Shown: positions 44,831 through 54,683, numbered from the stretch's first letter. The stretch is 64,000 nucleotides of DNA from Streptococcus sp. F0442 (GCF_000314795.2 NZ_KB373314.1:678418-742417); one strand, 5' to 3'. Program-made: numbers and translations. Notes: generated by a model from the sequence alone, not told the origin.

Positions 44831-45395
44831 TGTAGGCCGCTTCTGCTCTTTGGTCCCAGCGGTCCTCTTCTGAGACCACTTGGAACAAACTGGTTTCTGC
44901 TTTTCGTTTGATCTTTTGATAAGCCAGACGGACACCATCAATTGGGACCTTTCCACAATAATGGTAGCCTAATTTTTCAAGCAAATGTTGCATGACCAGA
45001 TTATCCGGATGCGTATCGCAACGGAAATCAGGCCCTTTTTCTCCTTCGATCAACCCTTGGAGGAAGGTCTGAGCCACCCCTTTGCCAGCAGCTTCTTTGG
45101 CCACAGCGACACGGTGAAAGGTAACATACATATAGTTGTCATGCTCCCACTTGCCATCGTAAATCTCATTATAGGCCGCTTCATTTCCCTTGTGGACGGC
45201 TGCATAGGCTACGACCTCTTGGTCTTCAACGGCCACATAGCCACGACTTTCTAGTATATCCTCAAAAATGATCTCTTCATCTGGATAGCCATCCTGCCAC
45301 TGGTCAACCTGTCTTTGAGCCAGGCTTTCCTTGGCATCTTGGATGATTTCCATAATTCGCTTAATCTCGTTGGGATAAGCCATTCTAATTTCCAT
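44814..45395 (-). CDS. GNAT-family acetyltransferase
   Basis: 193 residues. EIRMAYPNEIKRIMEIIQDA at the N-terminus and FHRVAVAKEAAGKGVAQTFL as the acetyl-CoA binding motif, then LVMQHLLEKLGYHYCGKVPI. Substrate unknown. It overlaps ogt, so repair protein and acetyltransferase are cotranslated. Confidence 0.88.
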   Translation of the reverse strand: MEIRMAYPNEIKRIMEIIQDAKESLAQRQVDQWQDGYPDEEIIFEDILESRGYVAVEDQEVVAYAAVHKGNEAAYNEIYDGKWEHDNYMYVTFHRVAVAKEAAGKGVAQTFLQGLIEGEKGPDFRCDTHPDNLVMQHLLEKLGYHYCGKVPIDGVRLAYQKIKRKAETSLFQVVSEEDRWDQRAEAAYNDTLS

Positions 45396-45412
45396 CCTGC
45401 TTTCAACCTTTC

Positions 45413-46270
45413 TTACTCTTGGTGGTAACGAGCATAGAGCTCACTCTTTTGCAGGCCGTATTGTTTGGAGACCTGTTTAATTGCTTGATTTTTCTTCATG
45501 CCCTCTTGGACCAAGGTATCGATCTCTTGGATTAAGTCAACCTCTTCTAGGTCTAACTCTTCTTCTTTGGCTCCTTCGACGATCAAGAGACACTCCCCTT
45601 TAAGGGGATTTTCTTCAAGAAATGCGACTAACTCAGAAATACTGCCACGAGTATATTCTTCGTAGATCTTGGTCAATTCACGAACCAAGACAACCGGACG
45701 ATCCCCATAGACAGCCAACATATTCTCTAAGGTCGCCTTCACCCGATGGGGCGACTCATAAAAGATCTGGGTCTCTGGATAGGCCACTTTTTCTTGGAAA
45801 AAGGCCTTTTGTTGCCCCTCTTTGCGAGGCAGAAATCCATAAAAAATATGAGGTTGAGGGGCTAGGCCACTGGCAATCAAACCAGTTATTCCTGCACTAG
45901 GACCAGGAACAGCTACGACAGGAATCTCTCGTTCAATCGCTGCCTTGACCAAATCATGACCAGGATCAGAAATACTTGGGAGTCCTGCATCTGAGACTTG
46001 CGCCACATCCTTTCCGGATTCTAAATGGGCGATCAGATCTGGAATTTTCTCCATGGCATTGTGTTCATGAAAGCTAGTCTGGGGAGTCCTAATCTCAAAA
46101 TGCTTGAGCAAGAGGCCTGTATTTCTAGTATCCTCAGCTGCGATCAAGTCCACATCCTTCAAGGTCTGGACCATGCGGTAACTCATATCTTCACGATTGC
46201 CGATCGGTGTTGGGACCAGGTAAAGCACCCCTGTTTTCTTTTCCCCTTTAAAACTTCGTTGGATCTGCAT
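45413..46270 (-). CDS. rsmI: 16S rRNA 2'-O-methyltransferase RsmI
   Basis: 285 residues, tetrapyrrole-methylase fold. LYLVPTPIGNREDMSYRMV and LIAAEDTRNTGLLLKHFEI are the family signatures, and PGPSAGITGLIASGL lines the SAM pocket. It methylates the ribose of C1402 in 16S rRNA. It lies two bases after yabA in the tmk-holB-yabA-rsmI operon. Confidence 0.95.
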   Translation of the reverse strand: MQIQRSFKGEKKTGVLYLVPTPIGNREDMSYRMVQTLKDVDLIAAEDTRNTGLLLKHFEIRTPQTSFHEHNAMEKIPDLIAHLESGKDVAQVSDAGLPSISDPGHDLVKAAIEREIPVVAVPGPSAGITGLIASGLAPQPHIFYGFLPRKEGQQKAFFQEKVAYPETQIFYESPHRVKATLENMLAVYGDRPVVLVRELTKIYEEYTRGSISELVAFLEENPLKGECLLIVEGAKEEELDLEEVDLIQEIDTLVQEGMKKNQAIKQVSKQYGLQKSELYARYHQE

Positions 46271-46272
46271 GC

Positions 46273-46593
46273 TTACTCCCTAAATAACAACTCGTCACAA
46301 AACATACACTCTTCATCGTTCTCACGGCGTTGACCATAGGAATAGGTGCAAATATGAAAGCCGTCATTGTAAATTCGTTGCAAATTTTCACGACCATGGT
46401 GTTGTGACTTTGTGGAGGAGGACTTCTCCACTTCCCCCAAACGCTCTCTCAATTTATCATTTTCTAAGCGAAGAGCTGTATTTTCTTCGATGACTTGTTT
46501 CAAATTTTTCTTGATGGCTTCGACTTCAGCCAAGGTGACCAACAAATTCTGAGAAAAGCCGTCTAAAGCATCAAATAATTCTTTTTTATTCAT
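46273..46593 (-). CDS. yabA: Replication initiation control protein YabA
   Basis: 106 residues: an N-terminal coiled coil (about 1-60) for tetramerisation and a C-terminal zinc domain with HICTYSYG and CMFC. YabA binds DnaA and the DnaN clamp and limits initiation. It stands between holB and rsmI, the usual Firmicute order. Confidence 0.93.
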   Translation of the reverse strand: MNKKELFDALDGFSQNLLVTLAEVEAIKKNLKQVIEENTALRLENDKLRERLGEVEKSSSTKSQHHGRENLQRIYNDGFHICTYSYGQRRENDEECMFCDELLFRE

Positions 46594-46602
46594 TCTGACT
46601 CC

Positions 46603-47496
46603 TTAACTTTCTAAGCTCAAAACCATATATTCTAGAGCATTTTGAAAAGAAACATTGGCCTTCCACATGGTGCGAGCAAGACTCAATTTTTCCAGCAACT
46701 GCTGGGATCTGCTCAAGCGCAACTGCTCTTCTAAAGCCAACTCCATCAATCGAAAGGCTTGGCTTTGTTTTTCCTTATCATCTGCTAAGCTCACCAATCG
46801 AGTCACTTCCAAATAGGCGCTATTCAAATTGGAGTGACAACGTTCGATGAACTGATTACAAACTTTAGCCAACTCAAAAAAAGTAGCATTCTTTTTTTGC
46901 TGCTCTGCCTCTTCAAGACTAAAACTAAATCGAGCTACTAGACTTGCCTGCGATTTAATCAAACCTTCTTTTTCTAGACGTTCGGTAAGGTAGGCTTGCT
47001 TTTTTGGAAAATGGACCTGCTGGGCCCGACTTTTGATGGTCGGTAAAATCAAGTTTTCATCGGATGTCAACAAGAAGAGATAGATCTCACTCTGGGGCTC
47101 TTCCATGACTTTTAAGAGAGAGTTGGCTGCATTGGTATGCATCTTATCCGCATCTTGGACGATAAAGACCTGCCGACTTCCTTCAAATCCGGATTGAGAA
47201 AAGTCTTGAACCAGCGAGCGAATACGATCAGTCTTAATGATCTGGTTGACTGGACGCACGATCTTCACGTCAGAGAATTCTTCTTCCGCAATCAAGCGGC
47301 AGGACCGGCATTTACCACAAGGCCAGACTCCCTGCAAATCTTCGCAAAACTGACTTTGAGCTAGCAAGAGGGCCATCTCAAAACTGGCAAAAGAACCTGT
47401 AAAGAGATAAGCATGACTGAGCTGTTTGTGTTCTAGGATCTGGGTGAAGCGCTCCACCAATTCTGGCTGGAGCTGTTGGATCTCTTCTAGCTTCAT
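46603..47496 (-). CDS. holB: DNA polymerase III subunit delta'
   Basis: 297 residues of the clamp-loader AAA+ family without a functional P-loop ([17 protein letters not shown]). A zinc module [16 protein letters not shown], and [20 protein letters not shown], as in delta'. It overlaps the tmk stop by four bases. Confidence 0.93.
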   Translation of the reverse strand: MKLEEIQQLQPELVERFTQILEHKQLSHAYLFTGSFASFEMALLLAQSQFCEDLQGVWPCGKCRSCRLIAEEEFSDVKIVRPVNQIIKTDRIRSLVQDFSQSGFEGSRQVFIVQDADKMHTNAANSLLKVMEEPQSEIYLFLLTSDENLILPTIKSRAQQVHFPKKQAYLTERLEKEGLIKSQASLVARFSFSLEEAEQQKKNATFFELAKVCNQFIERCHSNLNSAYLEVTRLVSLADDKEKQSQAFRLMELALEEQLRLSRSQQLLEKLSLARTMWKANVSFQNALEYMVLSLES

Positions 47497-48131
47497 TTCA
47501 ATGTCCCCAAGCGATCTTCTAAAACAGCCAAGACATCCGTAAAGACGTCTTCAAAGGATTGACTGGCATCGATTTTCACGATTCGCTCTGGTTCCTTTTC
47601 ATACAAGGCTAAATAACCTTGTCTGACCTTTTGGTGAAGTTCCAATCCTTCCAAATCCAAACGATTGACTTCCCGCTCTTGGTTTTTCGCAATTCGGGCG
47701 AGCCCTTCTTCGACATCCACATCAAAGTAAAGGGTGAGATCTGGCTTAAGACCATCTGTCGCGAATTGATTGAGCCACTCGATGTCTTCCACGCTCAGAC
47801 CGCGACCATACCCTTGATAAGCCACCGAGCTGTCAATAAAGCGGTCCATCAAGACAATCTTCCCAGCTGCAAGGGCTGGCAAAACACGTTCTACCAAATG
47901 CTGCCGGCGACTAGCAATATAAAGCAACAACTCGGTCTTGGCATCCATACTGGTATGGTCTGGATCCAAAATGACCTGGCGGATCTTTTCGGCAATGTCG
48001 ACACCACCTGGTTCACGGGTTGTGATATAAGGAATTTCTTTTTCTTCAAGTAGAGGCAAAACGGCTTCTAGGATCGATGATTTCCCTGCTCCTTCTGGTC
48101 CTTCAAATGAAATTAATGTACCGTTTCCCAT
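47493..48131 (-). CDS. tmk: Thymidylate kinase
   Basis: 212 residues. P-loop [27 protein letters not shown] (DRx motif and lid region) and [15 protein letters not shown]. It phosphorylates dTMP to dTDP. First gene of tmk-holB-yabA-rsmI, which may continue to the acetyltransferase, ogt and Spx-like genes. Confidence 0.97.
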   Translation of the reverse strand: MGNGTLISFEGPEGAGKSSILEAVLPLLEEKEIPYITTREPGGVDIAEKIRQVILDPDHTSMDAKTELLLYIASRRQHLVERVLPALAAGKIVLMDRFIDSSVAYQGYGRGLSVEDIEWLNQFATDGLKPDLTLYFDVDVEEGLARIAKNQEREVNRLDLEGLELHQKVRQGYLALYEKEPERIVKIDASQSFEDVFTDVLAVLEDRLGTLK

Positions 48132-48280
48132 AGTATCCTCTTTCTGTTTTTCTTCTTTTTATTTTACCAAAAATAAGGGTAAAAATCTTGTATTTTAGGA
48201 GAGAAAATTTTTCAAAGTCATTTTCATTTTTTCACTTTTTTGTTACAATATTCTTATAAAGTTTTAGGAGACTACCTATC

Positions 48281-49168
48281 ATGTTTAAATTTAAAGATAT
48301 TCTGGCTATCATTTTGGGGGCCGGCATTTTTTCATTTGGGATCTATTTTTTGGTCATCCCTTTTCACTTCTATGAAGGAGGAGCAACAGGGATTACCTTG
48401 ATCACCTATTACCTCTTCAAAATCCCCGTATCCCTCATGAACTTACTGATCAATATCCCTCTCTTTGTTCTCGCTTGGAAACTGCTGGGTAAAAAATCTC
48501 TTTATCTGAGCTTACTGGGGACCTTCTCGGTTTCGGCTTGGATGGCGATTTTTGAAGCCATGCCCCTCAGCCACCGCTACCATCACTTCATCTTTGACGC
48601 CTTTAAAGGAGATATTCTGCTTGCCTGTATTGCCTCAGGCGTTGTGCTTGGTTTGGGGCTAGGGATCATCTTCAATGCCGGTGGAACTACTGGAGGAACA
48701 GATATCCTCGCTCGCATCTTTAATAAATACACTTCCCTCAGTATGGGAAAACTCATGTTGATTGTCGATGCCATTGTTCTGACAACTGTTGTCGTAGTCT
48801 TCCAAGATGTCCGTACCGCCATGTACACTCTCTTCTTTATCCTGATTGACACCCTTGTGATAGACTTGATTGGAGAAGGTGGTTTTGCTGGAAAAGGCTT
48901 CCTCATCGTTACATCTAAACCAGAAGAGATTGCCCAAAAGGTATCTGATGATCTGGGTCGTGGGATTACCTTTATCCGTGGAATGGGCTATTACAGCCGT
49001 AAAGATCTGGATATCGTCTACTGTGTCGTTTCACGGAATGAGATGAAACAAATGAAAGACATCATCAATCAGATCGATCCATTCGCCTTTATCACGATTT
49101 CCGAAGCCCATGAAATTCTCGGAGAAGGCTTCACTTTAGATAAAGAAAAACAACCCATTAACCGTTAA
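48281..49168 (+). CDS. YitT-family membrane protein
   Basis: 295 residues with five or six transmembrane helices (about 7-190; first YitT domain with FHFYEGGATGITLI, NAGGTTGGTDILARI) and a C-terminal cytoplasmic DUF2179 domain (about 205-285, LGRGITFIRGMGYYSRKDLD). The family's biochemical role is not settled. It diverges from tmk and is monocistronic. Confidence 0.88.
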   Translation: MFKFKDILAIILGAGIFSFGIYFLVIPFHFYEGGATGITLITYYLFKIPVSLMNLLINIPLFVLAWKLLGKKSLYLSLLGTFSVSAWMAIFEAMPLSHRYHHFIFDAFKGDILLACIASGVVLGLGLGIIFNAGGTTGGTDILARIFNKYTSLSMGKLMLIVDAIVLTTVVVVFQDVRTAMYTLFFILIDTLVIDLIGEGGFAGKGFLIVTSKPEEIAQKVSDDLGRGITFIRGMGYYSRKDLDIVYCVVSRNEMKQMKDIINQIDPFAFITISEAHEILGEGFTLDKEKQPINR

Positions 49169-49208
49169 TAAAAAATCAGACTGGATTGTCATCCAGTCTG
49201 ATTTTTTA

Positions 49209-49865
49209 TTAAATAGCTTTTGCGCTAGTTCGAGTGATTTCATCTACTTTCAAACCGTTGGCTTCAAATTTAGTACGGATCCCTTCTAGATCTGTCACCC
49301 CATCAATTTGAACTTCGATGACGACACGATCGTCTTTGGTTGGGATATTGACTGTATTGGCGATGTTATACCCTTCTTCTACAATCAAGTGAATGATTTG
49401 TTCTAGAACGCCAACCTTATCTTCTGTCACAAAGCGAACACGGACTCCTTCTTCTCCATAACCGGACACTTCAAGGAAGGCACGGAAAATATCACGGTCA
49501 GTGATGACACCGGATACTTGCTCATTGTCCACGACTGGAAGGATTCCTACCTTGTTCTTATACATGAGGTAGGTCGCATCTTCTAAACTTGCAAATTTTG
49601 AGACGGTAATGACATCGCGAAGCATGACATCTTTGACCTTGGTTTTGTTCAACAGATAGTTCATCTCGAAAATAGACAAGCTGGTTGCTTTAGATGGACT
49701 TGCTTCTGCAATCGTACCTTCTGTCACCAAGCCAACTAATTGATCATTTTCAATGACCGGCAAACGGTGTAAACCTTGTTCGCGCATCAAATCTGCCGCA
49801 TGAGCAATTGTAGTATCTGGACTAATGTAAACCACTTTACGTGTCATAAAATCTTTAACAGCCAT
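49209..49865 (-). CDS. CBS-domain and ACT-domain protein (AcuB-like)
   Basis: 218 residues: two CBS domains (about 1-60 and 78-137; KDFMTRKVVYISPDTTIAHA and VKDVMLRDVITVSKFASLED) that usually bind adenine nucleotides, and a C-terminal ACT domain (about 143-215) of the amino-acid-binding type. The start at 49865 has GGAGAAC upstream; the frame extends further to 49970 without a site. Its place beside the liv operon suggests, but does not show, a link to branched-chain amino acids. Confidence 0.87.
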   Translation of the reverse strand: MAVKDFMTRKVVYISPDTTIAHAADLMREQGLHRLPVIENDQLVGLVTEGTIAEASPSKATSLSIFEMNYLLNKTKVKDVMLRDVITVSKFASLEDATYLMYKNKVGILPVVDNEQVSGVITDRDIFRAFLEVSGYGEEGVRVRFVTEDKVGVLEQIIHLIVEEGYNIANTVNIPTKDDRVVIEVQIDGVTDLEGIRTKFEANGLKVDEITRTSAKAI

Positions 49866-49895
49866 AACAAGTTCTCCTATGCTTTTACTAGTTTT

Positions 49896-49933
49896 ATTAT
49901 ACTTGATTTTAAGAATGATTTCAAACGCTTTCA
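49896..49933 (-). promoter_or_regulatory. CBS-ACT gene promoter with cre-like site
   Basis: Minus strand TTGAAA (49919-49924) and TATAAT (49896-49901), 17-base spacer. Plus strand TTCAAACGCTTTCA (49920-49933) fits cre at 12 of 14 positions and covers the -35. Confidence 0.5.
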
Positions 49934-49987
49934 GCAGTTTTCGCTTGTTTTCAAAATTTAGAAAAATCAAACAGGAGAGATAAAAAA

Positions 49988-50010
49988 AGAAAGGTCTTTC
50001 GGGCCTTTCT
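49988..50010. terminator. liv operon terminator
   Basis: AGAAAGG pairs with CCTTTCT, with A- and T-runs outside; works in both directions. Confidence 0.8.
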
Positions 50011-50039
50011 TTTTAACGTTCTAGTGAATTTTAGAAATC

Positions 50040-50750
50040 TTATCCACCAAGGTAAGCCTTGCGGACTTCTTCTGAGGCTAAGAGTTCTTTTCCTGTTCCG
50101 GACAGAACGACTTTCCCTGTTTCCAAAACATAACCGCGGTCTGCGATGGCAAGAGCCTTGTTGGCATTTTGCTCGATTAAGAGAACCGTTGTTCCTTGTT
50201 TTTGGATATCTTGGATAATATCAAAGATTTCTTGGATAAAGATTGGGGCCAATCCCATAGAAGGTTCATCCAGAAGCAAGAGTTTTGGCGTTGACATAAG
50301 TGCACGACCCATTGCTAACATTTGTTGTTCCCCACCAGATAGGGTTGCTGCATCTTGGTTCTTCCGTTCTTCCAAACGTGGGAAACGGGAGAAGACTTTC
50401 TTCAAGTTAGCTTGATTTTCTTCTCGATCTTTCTTCAAGAAAGCTCCCATCTCCAAGTTTTCCATAACAGTTAAACCCGGAAAGACGTGGCGGCCTTCTG
50501 GAACTTGAGAGAGTCCGGCTGCTACAATCTTTTGAGCAGGAACCTTTTGAATCTCCTGACCCAAAAACTCGATTTTCCCAGCACTTGGACGCACCAAACC
50601 TGAAATGGTACGAAGAATAGATGTTTTCCCAGCACCGTTAGCACCGATAAGAGAAACAACTTCCCCTTCGTTTACCTCGAAACTGACATCACGGACAGCC
50701 TGGATCATGCCATAGTGTACAGAAAGATTTTCAACTTTTAACATAGACAT
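50040..50750 (-). CDS. livF: Branched-chain amino acid ABC transporter ATPase LivF
   Basis: 236 residues. Walker A GANGAGKTS, signature LSGGEQQMLAMGRA, Walker B LLLLDEPSMGLAP. The MGLAP extension is characteristic of LivF. It overlaps the livG stop by one base. With LivG it drives the LivHM permease. Confidence 0.95.
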   Translation of the reverse strand: MSMLKVENLSVHYGMIQAVRDVSFEVNEGEVVSLIGANGAGKTSILRTISGLVRPSAGKIEFLGQEIQKVPAQKIVAAGLSQVPEGRHVFPGLTVMENLEMGAFLKKDREENQANLKKVFSRFPRLEERKNQDAATLSGGEQQMLAMGRALMSTPKLLLLDEPSMGLAPIFIQEIFDIIQDIQKQGTTVLLIEQNANKALAIADRGYVLETGKVVLSGTGKELLASEEVRKAYLGG

Positions 50751-51514
50751 TAGGCTTCACCTCCTAGATATGCTTCGATTACACGTTTGTTGGTCTTGAT
50801 TTCATCTGGCCTACCATGGGCAATCAAGCGACCATATTCCAATACATAAATCCGTTCTGTTACTTCCATGACCAAGCTCATATCGTGTTCGATCAGCATG
50901 ATCGTAATATTAAATTCTTTTTGAATGCGACGGATCAATTGGGTCAATTCTGCTGTTTCTTGAGGGTTCATCCCTGCAGCAGGTTCATCCAAAAAGAGGA
51001 TTTTTGGCTCTGTAGCAAGGGCACGAACGATCTCCAAGTGACGTTGTTGTCCGTAAGCTAAGTTCTTAGCCAAGGTATCTGCTTCTTTTTCCAAACCAAA
51101 AATCGCTAATAATTCAAGGGCTTTCGCTTTCAACGCTTCTTCATTCTTGTAATAGCTTGGCAAGCGGAACAGACTAGCAAAGACATGTGGTTTGTGGTGG
51201 TTGGCAAAGGCAATCAAGACATTATCCAAAACGCTCAAGTCTTTAAAGAGACGAATATTTTGGAAAGTCCGTCCCAGACCACCTGCAGCGATTTTATAAG
51301 GTGCTTTGCCATTAAGTAGCTGACCATCTAAGGTAATGGTCCCTTCACTTGGCTCATACACTCCTGTTAGGAGGTTGAAGAGGGTTGTTTTTCCGGCACC
51401 GTTGGGCCCGATCAAACCAACCAATTCCCCTTCATTGAGTTCCATGGTCACATCCCCAACGGCTGTCAAACCACCAAAGTTTTTTGTTAAATTTTTTACT
51501 TCAAGAAGTGCCAT
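50750..51514 (-). CDS. livG: Branched-chain amino acid ABC transporter ATPase LivG
   Basis: 254 residues. Walker A GPNGAGKTT, the LivG-type loop GGLGRTFQNIRLFKDLSVLDN, degenerate signature LAYGQQRHLEIVRA, Walker B ILFLDEPAAGMNP. It overlaps livM by one base and is followed by livF. Confidence 0.95.
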   Translation of the reverse strand: MALLEVKNLTKNFGGLTAVGDVTMELNEGELVGLIGPNGAGKTTLFNLLTGVYEPSEGTITLDGQLLNGKAPYKIAAGGLGRTFQNIRLFKDLSVLDNVLIAFANHHKPHVFASLFRLPSYYKNEEALKAKALELLAIFGLEKEADTLAKNLAYGQQRHLEIVRALATEPKILFLDEPAAGMNPQETAELTQLIRRIQKEFNITIMLIEHDMSLVMEVTERIYVLEYGRLIAHGRPDEIKTNKRVIEAYLGGEA

Positions 51515-52461
51515 TAGTTAGCCTCCTTTTTTGAGAGTAGTTTTTTCAAGCTGAATTCCCATGTTCCAAGAAGACCACCTGGACGGAAGATCATCACGAG
51601 AATCAAAGCCAATGAGTAAATGATCATACGGACACTTGAGAAGTCTTGAAGCACCATGTTCAAGATCCCCAAGACGATAGCTGCCACAACTGTTCCTGAC
51701 ATTGATCCCAAACCACCAAACACGACAATGATCAAGACATTAATAGTATTGGTGAAAGAATAATCTTTAGGAACAACGGAGCCAATAAAGCCAGCTTGGA
51801 GAGATCCAGCAATCGCCGCTGTGATCGCACCAAATACAAAGGCGATGACTTTGACTTTGGTCGTATTGATCCCAACAGATTCTGCTGCGATTTCATCTTC
51901 ACGAACAGAAAGGGTAGAACGCCCAATTGGACTGCGTAAGAAGTTAATCGTAAAGATCGTTGTAATCACGACAAAGAGGTAAACCAATTGCCATGTTGTA
52001 AAGGCTGGCAAACCAAGGATACCAGCGGCACCATTTGTTAGAGTACCGCCATTGACGATCAAGATCCGGATGATTTCAGAAACCCCAAGTGTCGCAATCG
52101 CAAGGTAGTCTCCTTTCAAACGAAGGGTTGGAACCCCAACGATCAAGGCAACGACACCAGCAATCAAGGCCCCTAAAACCATCGCGCCAAAGAAAGCACC
52201 GTAAGTTGGTGATTTGGAACCGAGAATGGCTGCAGAGTAGGCACCAATTGCCATAAATCCGGCATGTCCGAGTGAGAATTGACCTGAGAAACCAACGATG
52301 AGGTTCAAGCCAACTGCAAGGATAATGTTAATCCCGATTTGTTCCAAAATTTGGATATAGAAGAGGTTGAGCACACCCGCTGCAACCAAGACTTGGATCA
52401 AGGCAAAACCTGCGACCAAAAGACCAAGCCAGACTAAATTCACTTTTAAATTTTGTTTCAT
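51514..52461 (-). CDS. livM: Branched-chain amino acid permease LivM
   Basis: 315 residues with about nine transmembrane helices; GQFSLGHAGFMAIGAYSAAI and RLKGDYLAIATLGVSEIIRI are the LivM signatures. Forms the channel with LivH. Confidence 0.94.
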   Translation of the reverse strand: MKQNLKVNLVWLGLLVAGFALIQVLVAAGVLNLFYIQILEQIGINIILAVGLNLIVGFSGQFSLGHAGFMAIGAYSAAILGSKSPTYGAFFGAMVLGALIAGVVALIVGVPTLRLKGDYLAIATLGVSEIIRILIVNGGTLTNGAAGILGLPAFTTWQLVYLFVVITTIFTINFLRSPIGRSTLSVREDEIAAESVGINTTKVKVIAFVFGAITAAIAGSLQAGFIGSVVPKDYSFTNTINVLIIVVFGGLGSMSGTVVAAIVLGILNMVLQDFSSVRMIIYSLALILVMIFRPGGLLGTWEFSLKKLLSKKEAN

Positions 52462-52464
52462 GGC

Positions 52465-53334
52465 TTACACCTTCTCTTTCACATTTTTACCGAGGATACC
52501 TGCTGGACGTATGAGCAAGATTACAATCAAGATGGCATACACAATGGCATCACGGAAGTCTGAAAGACCGATCGCTGTAGCGAAGGTTTCCAACAAACCG
52601 ATGACAAATCCACCTAGGGCAGCACCTGGAATGATTCCGATTCCTCCAAGAACGGCTGCGACAAAGGCTTTGATCCCTGGTGTCATCCCCATCAAAGGCT
52701 CAATCGAGTTGTAATACAAACCGATCAAGACACCACCAGCACCTGCCAAGGCTGATCCCAAAGCAAAGGTAAAGCTGATGGTCCGGTTTACATTAATCCC
52801 CATCAATTGAGCAGCATCACTATCGACAGAAACAGCACGCATAGCTTTCCCCATCTTTGTCTTTTGGATAATAAATTGAAGAGCGACCATCAAGAAAATA
52901 GACACTCCTAAGATCATCAACTGAATGTTGGAGATTGAAATAGGACCAAAGTTGTAACGAACAGTTTCAATGACTTGCGGGAAGGAACGGGTATTGGCTC
53001 CTACAAAGAAGACCATCCCATATTCAAGCAAGAAGGAAACCCCGATGGCTGTGATCAAGGCTGCAATCCGAGTCGAATGACGAAGCGGACGATAAGCCAA
53101 GTATTCAATCACAACCCCTAAAATAGCTGTTCCAACCATAGCTAGAAGCAAAGCTACAAAGAAGTTCACTTTCAATGAGTTTAATAAGAAATATCCCATA
53201 AAGGCACCTACCATGTAGATATCCCCATGGGCAAAGTTGATCAATTTGATAATTCCATACACCATAGTATAACCAAGGGCCAAGAGTGCATAGACACTTC
53301 CCAAGATTAGACCGTTCACTAATTGCTGGAGCAT
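52465..53334 (-). CDS. livH: Branched-chain amino acid permease LivH
   Basis: 289 residues, about eight transmembrane helices; LVNGLILGSVYALLALGYTM and INFAHGDIYMVGAF at the N-terminus are typical of LivH. The start at 53334 follows AAAGGA at eight bases; the frame opens earlier with a TTG at 53355. Confidence 0.94.
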   Translation of the reverse strand: MLQQLVNGLILGSVYALLALGYTMVYGIIKLINFAHGDIYMVGAFMGYFLLNSLKVNFFVALLLAMVGTAILGVVIEYLAYRPLRHSTRIAALITAIGVSFLLEYGMVFFVGANTRSFPQVIETVRYNFGPISISNIQLMILGVSIFLMVALQFIIQKTKMGKAMRAVSVDSDAAQLMGINVNRTISFTFALGSALAGAGGVLIGLYYNSIEPLMGMTPGIKAFVAAVLGGIGIIPGAALGGFVIGLLETFATAIGLSDFRDAIVYAILIVILLIRPAGILGKNVKEKV

Positions 53335-53363
53335 TTGAACCATCCTTTCTAACAATAAAGAGC

Positions 53364-53393
53364 GAGGCCAGGAATTTTTATTCTCCCAGCCTC
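53364..53393 (-). promoter_or_regulatory. Hairpin between livJ and livH
   Basis: On the minus strand GAGGCTGGGA pairs with TCCTGGCCTC (two G-U pairs) around GAATAAAAAT. The downstream tract GCTCTTTATTG is only weakly T-rich. It probably causes partial termination or protects the livJ message, so binding protein exceeds permease. Confidence 0.55.
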
Positions 53394-53415
53394 TTGTACA
53401 AACAACAAATGATAA

Positions 53416-54573
53416 TTATGGTTTAACAGACTCAACAGATTTGACTTTACCATCTTTCAAGCCAATCATCAGAGCTGATTTAACCGGGTTGTGGTTCTTG
53501 TCGATTGACATTGTACCAGTCACACCTTCCAAGTCTTTCAACTTCGCAAGGTTGTCTTTCAATTCGACAGAGTTCTTAGCACCTTTAGATGCTTCTGCAA
53601 CCATGTAAACTGAATCATACGCCAAAGCTGCAAACATTGAAGGTTCTTCGTTGTATTTTGCTTTATAAGCTTCTACGAATTTCTTGGCTTTATCAGTCAT
53701 TTCACCTTCAGTAGAGAATCCAGCTACGTAGTAGATGTCTGTAGCTGCAGCAGGTGTTGCTTGTTCAACGAATTTCGCATCGCTAAATCCATCACCACCA
53801 ATAATTGGTTGTTTGATTCCCATACCACGTGCTTGGTTTACGATTTTACCAGTTTCAGTGTAGTACCCTGGAAGGACAATCGCATCGAAGTCTTTGTCTT
53901 TGATTTTTGTAAGAGCAGCTTGGAAGTCTGTATCCTTAGATTGGAAAGTTTCTGTTGCTACGATTTCACCTTTATAAGATTTCTTAAAGGCTTCAGCAAT
54001 TCCTTTAGCATAGTCAGATGAGTTATCGTAGTAAAGAACGACTTTCTTGGCTTTCAAGTTATCCATTGTATATTTTGAAATGATTTGTCCTTGGAAGCTA
54101 TCGATGAAGGTTGCACGGAAAAGGTAATCTTGACCTTTTGTCAAATCATCTTGAGTTGCAGATGGTGTAACCAGTGGAACACCAGCTTTACCAGCATTGG
54201 CAACCGCTGCTGCAGTAGCACCTGAAGTGGCAGGTCCTACAAGAGCATTTACTTTTGATTGAGTAACAAGGTTTGTTGTAACGGTAGCTGCTTCAGCTGT
54301 TTCAGACTTGTTATCTTTGTCTGTGACAACGATCTTCTTACCGTCAGCTCCACCCTTAGCGTTGATTTCATCAACGGCTAATTGAGCACCTTTTTGTTCA
54401 GCACTACCGTAGGCTGCAACTTCACCAGTTTTTTCAAAGTTAAAACCGACTTTTAGTTCTTTGCCGATTTCGTTACCAGTTGTGTTTGAACCTGAAGTAG
54501 AAACTTCACCACAAGCCGCAAGAAGAGCGACACTTGCAATGGTTAAAAATGAAAGAGCAAATTTTTTCTTCAT
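53416..54573 (-). CDS. livJ: Branched-chain amino acid-binding lipoprotein LivJ
   Basis: 385 residues. A lipoprotein signal peptide ends in LAAC, then comes a type I periplasmic-binding fold (KVGFNFEKTGEVAAYGSAEQ, GAQLAVDEINAKGG, GPATSGATAAAVANAG). It captures Leu/Ile/Val outside the membrane for LivHMGF. First gene of the operon, behind a strong promoter with a CodY-like box. Confidence 0.95.
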   Translation of the reverse strand: MKKKFALSFLTIASVALLAACGEVSTSGSNTTGNEIGKELKVGFNFEKTGEVAAYGSAEQKGAQLAVDEINAKGGADGKKIVVTDKDNKSETAEAATVTTNLVTQSKVNALVGPATSGATAAAVANAGKAGVPLVTPSATQDDLTKGQDYLFRATFIDSFQGQIISKYTMDNLKAKKVVLYYDNSSDYAKGIAEAFKKSYKGEIVATETFQSKDTDFQAALTKIKDKDFDAIVLPGYYTETGKIVNQARGMGIKQPIIGGDGFSDAKFVEQATPAAATDIYYVAGFSTEGEMTDKAKKFVEAYKAKYNEEPSMFAALAYDSVYMVAEASKGAKNSVELKDNLAKLKDLEGVTGTMSIDKNHNPVKSALMIGLKDGKVKSVESVKP

Positions 54574-54619
54574 TTGTAATGATCTCCTTAAATAAATCTT
54601 AAAATAAATACATATTAAG

Positions 54620-54648
54620 AATATACCGAATTATCTGACAATTGTCAA
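54620..54648 (-). promoter_or_regulatory. livJ promoter with CodY-like box
   Basis: Minus strand TTGACA (54643-54648) and TATATT (54620-54625), 17-base spacer. AATTATCTGACAATT (54629-54643) matches the CodY motif AATTTTCWGAAAATT at 13 of 15 positions and lies between the boxes. CodY repression of liv genes is known in Firmicutes. Confidence 0.7.
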
Positions 54649-54650
54649 TA

Positions 54651-54680
54651 AAAAAAGCGCAATCCAGAAAATGATTGCGT
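54651..54680 (-). terminator. ylbG terminator
   Basis: On the minus strand ACGCAATC pairs with GATTGCGC, then TTTTTTT; it ends the clpP-ylbG side just before the livJ promoter. Confidence 0.85.
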
Positions 54681-54683
54681 TTT

